64,000 nt of DNA. It comes from Vitis vinifera (Eukaryota > Streptophyta > Magnoliopsida > Vitales > Vitaceae). Numbering within the stretch: the first letter of the stretch is position 1; each line of letters opens with the position of its first letter. This document shows positions 37,301 to 46,010 of this stretch, piece by piece. The notes under the pieces were generated by a model that saw only the letters and a list, made by a program, of their open reading frames with translations, ran no database searches and was not told the DNA's origin. The position numbers and the translations under genes were made by a program. The stretch lies in contig NC_081810.1 in assembly GCF_030704535.1 (NCBI RefSeq), positions 23,784,501 to 23,848,500 of the forward strand. The letters run 5' to 3'.

Positions 37301-40300
37301 GCCTTTTTTGTGGTTTGGAATGGCTCACAACCCTATCCCAACCCCTTACCACTTGAATTAAGGCTCAAGGGCCTTTTTATTTATGTATTTTCTTATTTTG
37401 AAGGGGTATTTGTACTTTCTGACTTGTCATGCCATGCCTTCATGCAATTTCTTGACTCCTAATTCCTGTACTGTTGTTTCTACAACTATGTGCATCTATT
37501 CAGGTCTTTGAATATTTTTTATTGCTTTCCATACTCGTACATGTTTTTCTCTCTGTTTTTTACCCTTTCTGATTTTAAGATGCATGTCTAATGCTTGGCA
37601 TTTTAATCCAGGGCGGATCCCATTTTCATACCTTGAAGATATTCAGATGAGGTTCATGAAGAACTATGGGAAAGTGGCCCACTATGCTCCTGCATATGCA
37701 ATGAATGATGAATTTTCAAGGGTTTTACATCAGCAAATGGAATTCTTCTCTAGTAATCCTAGTGCAGATACTCTCAATCGTGTCAGAGGTGAAGTTGGTG
37801 AGGCAAGTATCATTTTGTCATTGTGGGGGTTTGTGCATGATTTATGTGTATATGTGCAGGAGATGACCTAATGCAACACTTGTGTACATTTCTCACTTGT
37901 TACATTATCTTGAAGTTTGTTCTTTTTCTTTTTGTTAATACTTAATATTTTTATGGCCATGATGTTGTGCTGACGACAACTAAAAATTGACATTCAGATA
38001 CGCACCATCATGGTAGAAAACATTGAGAAGATACTGGAGAGAGGTGATAGGATTGAACTTCTTGTTGACAAAACTGCAACAATGCAAGACAGTTCTTTTC
38101 ACTTCAAGAAGCAGTCTAAGCGCTTGCGCCGAGCTCTTTGGATGAAAAATGCCAAGCTCTTGTGAGTTCCTCCTTTCTACTGCCTCCTATCACTAAGTTT
38201 ATGAAAGTTGTTTTCACTTTTCATGGAGATTTCTAAATATCTTAAAGCATGTTTCATTGAACTGGGATACTGAATCCAATGATATTATAATTAGAGACCT
38301 GGCAAATCACATGCTTTGCACCCATCAAAAGTATGCCAAAACCGGCTTGTCACCAAATTCTATTGTATAGCCAAATGAATCTCAACTAATTAGGCTTATC
38401 TTTAAATAAAAGTAGGAGTGACAGTTATGCTTGGAAAATGTGAATGTTCTTCCATGTGATGATAGTGACTAAGTAACAGAAAGGTTGTTGTAAGATTAAC
38501 TGATGAAAGAGTCTGCGTAAATTCATCAAAATGATGGGTGAACCATCCCTAAATAGCACTAGAGGCTACACATGCAAAAAATATGAACAGCAGTGGGTGT
38601 GGATTTTAGCCATTCCTTATGTTTATAGTTATCATCATGGGCTGTTCGAAGATTTAATATAGACATCTATCACACAATAGTGGAACAATTTCTTTCTATT
38701 CCTTGAGATAGAGGAAATAATTCATGTGAAAAAGTATCTTGATTGGGTTGTTTTAGTTCTAGTTTTAAGAATGGAATTATTGAAAAAGACATTATGGTCA
38801 TCATATTAACACCAACTCATTGGGGTGGGACTGCCATCATATTTATCACCAAAGTATTCTCACCACTGACATAATTATAACCTTCACCCTATGGCATCAT
38901 TGCTACTACTGCCTCAATTAGGCATCATCACTACCCTTGTGGTGCCAGTTTGAGCTTTCTCCAATCCTATCATCTTTATTAATATTGTGACCTTACATGA
39001 AACTATTTGCATTACATAGATACTACCAAATCACCACCTGCTCACCCACCCACCCACCCACCCACCCACCACCACCACCACCACCACCACCACCACCACC
39101 TGATATTTTATCAGATACCCCATTTCTCTCAACTTGATTATTCATCTCAAACTAAGAGGGCGTTTGTTTTTTTCAACTTTTTGCTGGAAGCAATTTGCTT
39201 TCAGACTTTAGGTTGTTTGTTTTTCTACTTTTTCACGATTTATTATAAACTTTTTGCTGAATAGAAAAAACCAAAATATTTGGCTTTTTCTAAATGGAAA
39301 AAGTGACATGTCGGTTTTTTTTACTTTTTAATTTTTAATAGAAATAAAATATTAAAAAAAAAACTACCTAATAATTACACACTATTAAGCATTAAAGTTC
39401 TATTTAGAATTAAGTAAAAAAAACAAACACCAACTAATTCTTCAATCAAACACAACAGCATGATTACTATTACAATTTTATATGTTCCTCCATAAGCACA
39501 TGCAGTTGCTTTTTCTTGATTTTTTTTTTTTTGTAACAACAGAGCCTCTTGATGTGGAGATGCATAAAGTGTCTTCCTTCAGTACTTCCCAGTCTTGCAT
39601 CATGCAAGAGGTCCTTAGCTTTCAACACAGTGTCATCCTCAACGTCTGGCCTAGAAACCAGTTATCTGATCCATAATACCAGGCTGGATCAGAGGGTTTT
39701 TGTCTAGGCCATTAATAAAATTTATTGATTTTCTGAAAGTAGTCCTAGATTGTAACTTAATCCCTTTATTAAATATATGTAGTTTGAAGTGATCGCATAT
39801 TGATCAATCATTCATGTTTCACAAATATTCTAAAATTGCAAATATTTCCCAAATCATATATAAAATTTCTGGTTTTTCCTATGCATTATACTTTTTCCCA
39901 ACATTTGCTCCCTCCCCTCCTGAAAATTATTTCTATAGTTTCATGATATTTTTTTTTCTTTAATATGAAGTATTTATAAGAAAAACTAGTGCCAGATCCT
40001 GATTTGTGGTTCATGAAGATGAGAAACCGGCCATTTGTATTGTCACTCGGTCAGCCACTAAGCTAAACTATTGCTGACCTTGAGTTTTGTTCTGCCAATC
40101 AACAAATATCAGTATATCTGTTTTCATTTTGCTGCTCTTTTTAGGTTGGGTTTGCATATGATTAGACATGCTAAAAGCTGTTGCCGTTAGTTTGAAATAT
40201 AAAATTCAATAAATTCTTTGGTAAAGCTGGCTTATTTTGTGTCTTAAGAGCAAGAAACACCTAGTTTACCTGTCCTCTGCTTATCCACAAATAGAATTTT

Positions 40301-40638
40301 GATACTGTTACATCCTGTAAATGAAAATGGATATTAACTTGTGACATCTGTCCATTATTTTTTTTCACGTAACAATGACATTCTGTAGTGATGATGGATT
40401 TTCTTTCTTCATCAGCTATATGCTTTTAAAATCTATTAGTTTTGGAATCGCTTGCTACTCGAAGATGCTTGAAGTTTTTAGTAAAATGCCAAAGACCATC
40501 CATATTTCATTCCTAGAGGCCTGAGCTTTTCTTCCCTTTCATGGCAGGGCCTTGTTGACATGCTTGATTGTTGTGCTGCTGTACATTATAATTGCCGCTT
40601 GTTGTGGAGGCATCACTCTTCCTTCCTGCAGATCTTAA
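31328..40638 (+). CDS. VAMP714: VAMP714-like R-SNARE (VAMP7 family)
   Basis: Four exons: 31328-31544, 37612-37802, 37998-38161 and 40548-40638, 220 residues. The N-terminal longin domain (1 to about 120) begins MAIVYALVARGTVVLSEFS. The R-SNARE coiled coil (about 127-187) carries the zero-layer Arg at 154 (ERGDRIELL) and ends in the basic KRLRRALWMKNAK. A tail-anchor membrane helix (about 192-209, LLTCLIVVLLYIIIAA) and a short lumenal tail ending SCRS follow. Length and sequence match plant VAMP714, a SNARE of Golgi/vacuolar and plasma-membrane traffic. The junctions restore known family sequence (FGRRIPFSYL; GEVGEIRTIMVENIEK; KLLALLTC). Intron 1 is about 6.1 kb and holds LINE debris. Intron 2 uses a GC donor (GAG|GCAAGT). 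Intron 3 (2.4 kb) holds a MITE and a microsatellite. Confidence 0.93.
33261..33284. repeat. Poly-G tract
   Basis: A run of 17 G followed by 'agggagg', in intron 1 of the SNARE gene. Such a run could form a G-quadruplex or be a sequencing or assembly weak point. Confidence 0.9.
33590..33960 (-). pseudogene. LINE RNase H-like remnant (antisense, in intron)
   Basis: Read on the minus strand, broken frames give FAKEGLIVEAE-like and GITLVNLMD-like segments followed by a VEGDLVIVIYWA-like segment. Together these resemble the RNase H domain at the 3' end of plant non-LTR elements. Frames are interrupted. It lies in the first intron of the SNARE gene and is not part of it. The class assignment is from pattern memory and is moderately uncertain. 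Confidence 0.45.
35500..36600 (+). pseudogene. LINE-like remnant in intron 1
   Basis: Plus-strand broken frames include SWAKRALEIAL (about 35940) and LLADCLAREGGTKLEDF (about 36040-36090), the RNase H end typical of plant LINEs. This is followed by a T-rich 3' region ('ggtattgctttaggtgccccttgt', then 'cttttactaatttat') as in LINE tails. There are many stops. The 37120-37170 poly-A/poly-T runs may belong to another insertion. Sense orientation relative to the host gene. Confidence 0.45.
39040..39102. repeat. (CCCA)n(CCA)n microsatellite
   Basis: Tetranucleotide 'ccca' units pass into trinucleotide 'cca' units, in intron 3 of the SNARE gene. A short open frame across it reads His/Pro runs and is not a gene. 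Confidence 0.95.
39158..39440. mobile_element. MITE in intron 3 of the SNARE gene
   Basis: The left end 'gggcgtttgtttttttcaac' pairs with the right end 'aaaaaaacaaacaccaac' as an imperfect inverted repeat. The interior is A/T-rich. Probably a small hAT-like element; no target duplication was confirmed. Confidence 0.5.
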
Positions 40639-42257
40639 CTTGCGGATTTAGGTATACTGAAGTTCCTTGAAGGTATGGAATAGATGGCTTTCTGAAGAAG
40701 TATTTATGTTGGGGAGAAGAGCCAATCTGTCTCATCATTCAGATTTTTTGCGTTGTCAATGAATATGTAATGTGTATGGAAATATATAGCATATTTATCT
40801 TTGCAAGTTCTGGAAATAGGTCTATCGGTTTTTTGTCACAATTAATGCACCTTCCATTTGTGAGCTTTCCTTTTTCTTTTCTTTTTTCTGTTCTTTTTTT
40901 CTTTTTTACCCTGGAACACCAATAATTTCTGTTGCATTGTTAGTGGATCATCTTTGTTCTCTGTAAATGCCTGGATTTTTATAATATTCTACCATTTATT
41001 GTCAAAGCTCATAATTGTGCTTTTGGTCATTCTGTAACATCATCTGCCTTATTTGACTCTCTGGTCTGATTAAATATTATCTGTTTCAGTTTTTGGTAGG
41101 AGTATTTATTATCATTATCTTCTAGTTTTATGCTGTTTTTACTGCATTTGTGGTTGAAATTTGAATCATATTGGGCATGATATAATTTCCTGAAATTTAT
41201 ACAAACATGTCTTTCAGAGCATGGTCATAAATTTTCCAAATCTTTTCGAGATTACAGGTTTTGACTTTTGAGAGCCACTACTGAGAACACAATCTACAGT
41301 TTGTATTTGGTAAATTTGATATTTTGATGGGATTTTAGTGGCTTTATCTTGGGGGATCACCACTCTTTGACGGCCCCTGTTATTAGCTTCTTGGCTTAAT
41401 TGGGCAGGATCTCTCTCTAGCTTAGCTGACATCCTTTGGTTAATTTCGTAATTGGCCACTCCTTGATGCAGTCACTGGGCCAAACTGCATCTGGTCAGAC
41501 CATCTTAAGTAAATCTTCTGTCATTCTTTGCCCTGATAATTATATCTAATTCTGCCAACATTAATGGAGGTTTGGGTTAATTTCTGTATTTTGTTTCTTG
41601 GGAAAAATGTTTTACAAATCCCCTTTATAACTCTTTTCTTTTGGTTTTTTGTGTGTTTTTTTTCTTCCTCAAAATATGGTAAAACGAGGTGAAAGGGTCG
41701 TGTAGATGAACAAAATTAGCCTAATTTTACTAGGCTGTCTCCCAGGCAGCTGGAAATGATGCTAAGATCCACCAAAGCGTCCCCCGCGCTTCACGTTCCA
41801 TATTTGCGCTCGTTTGCGTTGTCAAAACCTCTGAACTTGGAACAAAGGACGGACAAAAGCAGACGCATGCACTACCTTTAACAATAATAGGGTGAAGCTC
41901 CAGTGAGGTCAAGGACGTGTCACCATTGAATATCAACAAAGCCTATAACTTTGCCTACCCCACTACAGCTGGGCCGCCCATTTTTAAGCACTACTGATAA
42001 GACAAGAGTCCATATTATTTAAAGTATGTTCTTGCCTTGTATTGTTGGGTGGGACAGGCCCAGGATAGGGGCATCGTTTTTAACATTTTTGTATGATTTT
42101 CGTAGTAAGAGAAAGTAGAAACAAGACAAAGACAGTGGTAGAGCATCATTTGCTTTTGCCATAGGCTCAGATGCCTCTTGTCTCCATATTTTCAGCTCTC
42201 AAAACTGATTCTGCTGATCCCACTTCTTAGAACTCTCTTCTTTGTTCAACTACTCAG
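40639..42257. other. Intergenic: SNARE 3' region and cyclase upstream region
   Basis: The first several hundred bases probably hold the SNARE 3' UTR. A stretch around 41210-41460 is less AT-rich, with an 81-codon minus-strand frame without a domain. 41730-42257 is the likely cyclase promoter and leader; I place no TATA box with confidence. Confidence 0.4.
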
Positions 42258-43751
42258 ATGGGAACGCTACTCTGGCCACCACCACCTCCTCCTCCTCCGT
42301 CTGTGATCTCGGTTTCTGGGAGACGATCTTTGTCCACCTTTCCATCCTGCCTTCCGGAAAACCGTTACAGTCGGGGGAAAGTTTGTAGCAATATTCAAAG
42401 TAGCAAGTTTGATAGTTTCCTTGACCTAAAACCAGAATCAGAGGCTGAGTTATTGGATTTTGATCTCCGGTGGCTTGATTCCTCATGTAAGTCTTGCTTA
42501 GATGTGATTATCATTGGTGCTGGCCCTGCTGGGCTGCGTCTAGCTGAGCAAGTATCACGCTATGGAATTCATGTGTGTTGTATTGACCCCTCCCCGTTGT
42601 CCATGTGGCCCAACAACTACGGAGTGTGGGTTGATGAGTTTGAGGGGTTGGGACTTGAAGATTGTTTGGATAAAACATGGCCCATGACTTGTGTTCGTAT
42701 AGATGACCACAGAACCAAGTATTTGGACCGCGCCTATGGACGGGTTAGTAGGAAACGCTTGAAGATGAAATTACTTGAGATCTGTGCTGCTTATGGAGTC
42801 CAATTCCATAAGGCCAAGGTTTGGAAAGTGGAGCACCAGGAGTTCGAATCTCTGGTTGAGTGTGACGATGGGAGCAAGCTGAGGGCAAATTTAGTTGTGG
42901 ATGCCAGCGGTTTTGCTAGCACTTTTATAGAGTATGATAAGCCAAGGAACCATGGCTATCAGATTGCTCATGGTATTCTAGCTGAAGTTGATAGTCACCC
43001 ATTTGATTTGGATAAGATGCTCCTCATGGACTGGAGAGATTCCCATTTAGGTAACGAGCCTTATATACGTGCTGGTAATTCGAGCCTCCCGACCTTTCTG
43101 TATGCAATGCCATTTAACTCAAACTTGATATTCTTAGAAGAGACTTCCTTAGTCAGCCGGCCAATGTTGTCGTATAAGGAAGTTAAGAGAAGGATGGTTG
43201 CGAGACTCAGGCATCTGGGTATTCGAGTGAGGAGGGTAATTGAAGACGAGAAGTGTTTGATCCCCATGGGAGGCCCCCTCCCCCAGATTCCTCAAAGTGT
43301 AATGGCAATTGGTGGGACCGCTGGTCTGGTCCACCCCTCTACTGGGTACATGGTGGCTAAGACCATGGCCCTGGCCCCAGTCCTGGCTGAAACAATTCGG
43401 GAATGCCTAGGCTCTTCCAGGATGATCAGAGGTAAGCCACTTCATCACAGAGTCTGGAATGGCTTGTGGCCTAGCGAGAGGAGGTTTACCAGAGAATTCT
43501 ACTCTTTTGGGATGGAGACTCTTTTGAAGCTGGATTTGAATGGCACCAGGGGTTTCTTTGACGCTTTCTTTGATTTGGATCCTTACTACTGGCAAGGGTT
43601 TCTCTCCTCTAGGTTGTCTCCTAGAGAGCTAGCTTTGCTGAGCTTATCCCTGTTCGGGCGAGCCTCAAATCCATCCAGGTTTGACATCATTACAAAATGC
43701 CCTGCTCCTTTGGTTAAAATGATGGGTAAGTTGGCATTCGAAACTATTTGA
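42258..43751 (+). CDS. Lycopene beta-cyclase 2 / capsanthin-capsorubin synthase-like
   Basis: An intronless gene of 497 residues. The N-terminus (1 to about 75), rich in Pro then Ser with few acids, looks like a plastid transit peptide. The Rossmann dinucleotide-binding motif DVIIIGAGPAGLRLAEQ lies at 82-98. Other lycopene-cyclase signatures are WPNNYGVW (117-124), the VVDASGF motif (213-219), PTFLYAMPF (278-286) and the catalytic FLEET (292-296), followed by the MGGPLP and GGTAGLVHPSTGYM blocks. The family closes beta-ionone rings on lycopene in plastids, or in pepper makes capsanthin from antheraxanthin by a related pinacol reaction. Length (about 498 aa) and the lack of introns fit the chromoplast-type CYC-B/CCS/NSY group rather than leaf LCYB. 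Sequence alone does not decide which product is made. It lies head-on to the proline-rich gene, about 620 bp apart. Confidence 0.93.
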   Translation: MGTLLWPPPPPPPPSVISVSGRRSLSTFPSCLPENRYSRGKVCSNIQSSKFDSFLDLKPESEAELLDFDLRWLDSSCKSCLDVIIIGAGPAGLRLAEQVSRYGIHVCCIDPSPLSMWPNNYGVWVDEFEGLGLEDCLDKTWPMTCVRIDDHRTKYLDRAYGRVSRKRLKMKLLEICAAYGVQFHKAKVWKVEHQEFESLVECDDGSKLRANLVVDASGFASTFIEYDKPRNHGYQIAHGILAEVDSHPFDLDKMLLMDWRDSHLGNEPYIRAGNSSLPTFLYAMPFNSNLIFLEETSLVSRPMLSYKEVKRRMVARLRHLGIRVRRVIEDEKCLIPMGGPLPQIPQSVMAIGGTAGLVHPSTGYMVAKTMALAPVLAETIRECLGSSRMIRGKPLHHRVWNGLWPSERRFTREFYSFGMETLLKLDLNGTRGFFDAFFDLDPYYWQGFLSSRLSPRELALLSLSLFGRASNPSRFDIITKCPAPLVKMMGKLAFETI

Positions 43752-44375
43752 TGATGGGATACAATGGAAAAAATAATTCCAAGTTCTGTTTTTATGATAT
43801 TTGTGCATATAGTGAAATCCAGTTGATTGATGCATGTGGCTTGGCCGGAAGGCTTCTCTCTCAATTGAAGAGCATATGTTTTGTTAGTTCTGTCCAAGCC
43901 TTTATTTCAATAATGATATTGGCAATCAATGTTTCATAATGATAATAATAATAATGATTATTCCAAGTTGAATTGTAACGGCCCCATTGAAAAGATTTTG
44001 AATGAGCCTTATGCCATCTGAGAATGGTTAATAACAGTAACATATATTACTAGGGTTTGAGTCTCTGAAGATTGAGGGCAGTGCCATTCATTAAAAAAAT
44101 AATAAAAAATAAATAAATAAATAAAGAAATAAAATTGTCCTACCAATTAGATAGAATAAGTTGCAAATGGTAAGCAAAAAATGTAATCACTACCCAATGC
44201 CTTTGAATTCCTTTATTAATATTTCAAGCCCTTGTTACAAGAAAAAACATTGCTTCAAAAAAGAGAGAGAACACATACAAAAGATGATGTGACATAAGCG
44301 CCTTTCTTAAGCTCATTTCAAGGGTGGTAGGGGACAAAGACAAATAGATTGTAGTGGGCAATCAGACTTAAAACG
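43752..44375. other. Convergent 3' intergenic
   Basis: Holds the 3' UTRs of two convergent genes. Short runs of (AAT)n near 43940 and (AAAT)n near 44095-44135 are present. No gene. Confidence 0.5.
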
Positions 44376-45884
44376 TTAATGATTCATAAGGCCTAGAGGA
44401 CCGAATCCATATATTGCATGTCTGCTTGAAGGGCGAGGGGATGGTGGTGTGGAGACCGGAGGTGGTCGATAAGTTGGTGTTGGTAGACGAGATGGTGGAC
44501 TCGATGGGGGTGGACGAGGTGGGGAGGGTGTGGGGGTTGGCGGTGGTCTATAAGTGGGTGGTGGACTCAAGGGAGGTGGACGAGGTAGGGAGGGTGTGGG
44601 GGTTGGTGGTGGTCTATAAGTGGGTGGTGGACTCAAAGGAGGTGGACGAGGTAGGGAGGGTGTGGGGGTTGGAGGTGGTCTATAAGCGGGTGGTGGACGA
44701 GGTAGGGAGGGTGTGGGGGTTGGTGGTGGTCTATAAGTGGGTGGTGGACTCAAAGGAGGTGTACGAGGAGGGGAGGGTGTAGGGGTTGGTGGTGGTGGTG
44801 GTTTATAAATGGGTGGTGGACTCAAGGGAGGTGTACGAGGTGGGGATGGTGTAGGGATTGGTGGTGGAGGCGTTTTAACAGGTGGTGGACTCGATGGAGG
44901 AGTGCGAGGAGGGGAGGGTGTGGGGGTTGGTGGTGGTTTATAAATGGGTGGTGGACTCGAGGGAGGTGTACGAGGTGGGGAGGGTGTAGGGGTTGGTGGT
45001 GGAGGCGTTTTAACAGGTGGTGGACTCGATGGAGGAGTGTGAGGAGGGGAGGGTGTGGGGGTTGGTGGTGGTTTATAAATGGGTGGTGGACTCGAGGGAG
45101 GTGTACGAGGTGGGGAGGGTGTAGGGGTTGGTGGTGGAGGTGTTTTAACAGGTGGTGGACTCGATGGAGGAGTGCGAGGAGGGGAGGGTGTGGGGGTTGG
45201 TGGACTCGAGGGAGGTGTACGAGGTGGGGAGGGTGTAGGGGTTGGTGGTGGAGGCGTTTTAACAGGTGGTGGACTCGATGGAGGAGTGCGAGGAGGAGAG
45301 GGTGTGGGGGTTGGTGGACTCGGGGGAGGTGTACGAGGTGGGGAGGGTGTGGGGGTTGGTGGTGGCTTAAAAGTTGGTGGTGGAGGTGTTTTAACAGGTG
45401 GTGGACTAGATGGAGGAGTGTGAGGAGGGGAGGGTGTGGGGGTTGGTGGTGGTTTATAAATGGGTGGTGGACTCGAGGGAGGTGTACGAGGTGGGGAGGG
45501 TGTAGGGGTTGGTGGTGGCTTAAAAGTTGGTGGTGGAGGCGTTTTAACAGGTGGTGGACTCGATGGAGGAGTGCGAGGTGGGGAAGGGGTAGGGGTTGGT
45601 GGTGGCTTAAAGGTTGGCGATGGAGGTGTTTGAGCTGGCGGGGGCTTAGGGTGGTAGTTATGGTGATGGGGAGGAGTTGATGGTGATGGATATAACAAAA
45701 GAGACCTTGGTTGAAGAGGCAAATGTTGAAGCTCTAGTGATGCTGAAGCAAATGAACCATGGCTAGTAGCCATGGAAGCTACATTAACCTCTCTTGCAAC
45801 GCCATTTTTAAGCAAAACACTAGATAAAACCACTAGATAAAATAGTAGTAAGCATGACTTGGAGGAAGTCTCTTCAAGTGTCAT
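44376..45884 (-). CDS. Secreted proline-rich, extensin-like protein
   Basis: One exon, about 502 residues from the chosen ATG (45884-45882). A 21-codon in-frame extension to 45947 exists, but this Met directly precedes a good signal peptide (CLLLFYLVVLSSVLL, cut likely after NGVA, about residue 30). After a short spacer and a His-rich PPHHHNYHP stretch comes a long run of Pro-rich units such as SPPRTPPSSPPPVKTPPPP, TPTPSP and IYKPPP or TYRPPP. The non-repetitive end is RHAIYGFGPLGLMNH. Such proteins are exported to the cell wall and hydroxylated and glycosylated on Pro; Tyr in YKP/YRP may cross-link. Units vary in order, showing repeat expansion and loss. The large open frames on the opposite strand are an effect of the repeat. 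It could also be called a PRP or arabinogalactan-like protein. Partner and tissue are unknown. Confidence 0.85.
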   Translation of the reverse strand: MTLEETSSKSCLLLFYLVVLSSVLLKNGVAREVNVASMATSHGSFASASLELQHLPLQPRSLLLYPSPSTPPHHHNYHPKPPPAQTPPSPTFKPPPTPTPSPPRTPPSSPPPVKTPPPPTFKPPPTPTPSPPRTPPSSPPPIYKPPPTPTPSPPHTPPSSPPPVKTPPPPTFKPPPTPTPSPPRTPPPSPPTPTPSPPRTPPSSPPPVKTPPPPTPTPSPPRTPPSSPPTPTPSPPRTPPSSPPPVKTPPPPTPTPSPPRTPPSSPPPIYKPPPTPTPSPPHTPPSSPPPVKTPPPPTPTPSPPRTPPSSPPPIYKPPPTPTPSPPRTPPSSPPPVKTPPPPIPTPSPPRTPPLSPPPIYKPPPPPTPTPSPPRTPPLSPPPTYRPPPTPTPSLPRPPPAYRPPPTPTPSLPRPPPLSPPPTYRPPPTPTPSLPRPPPLSPPPTYRPPPTPTPSPPRPPPSSPPSRLPTPTYRPPPVSTPPSPRPSSRHAIYGFGPLGLMNH

Positions 45885-45998
45885 GATAAATGTAGGAAGG
45901 CAGTAAAGTGATGAGTGATGAGAAGAAGAGCAATGAAGAAAGATCAAGCAAAGCTAGCTTGTACCAAGATTGGTATGAATATCTCAAGGGGTGGCCCT

Positions 45999-46010
45999 TA
46001 TATATATATA
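45999..46010 (-). promoter_or_regulatory. TATA box of the proline-rich protein gene
   Basis: An alternating TATATATATATA, about 115 bp before the chosen ATG on the minus strand. It supports transcription toward lower coordinates. Confidence 0.55.

Noticed and set aside
37803..37871. Read-through of VAMP exon 2 into the intron
   Set aside because: It encodes no SNARE sequence, while exon 3 continues the family pattern exactly when the GC donor is used.
42258..43751. Naming the cyclase strictly as capsanthin/capsorubin synthase
   Set aside because: That activity is proven in few plants; sequence alone cannot separate CCS from chromoplast lycopene cyclase.
45039..45680. Long plus-strand open frames (up to 213 codons, Gly/Trp/Arg-rich) opposite the proline-rich gene
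   Set aside because: They are the reverse reading of Pro-rich repeats; they lack a promoter and domain and have extreme composition.
45885..45947. 21-codon N-terminal extension of the proline-rich protein
   Set aside because: The internal Met directly precedes a good signal peptide; the extension has none and would bury it.
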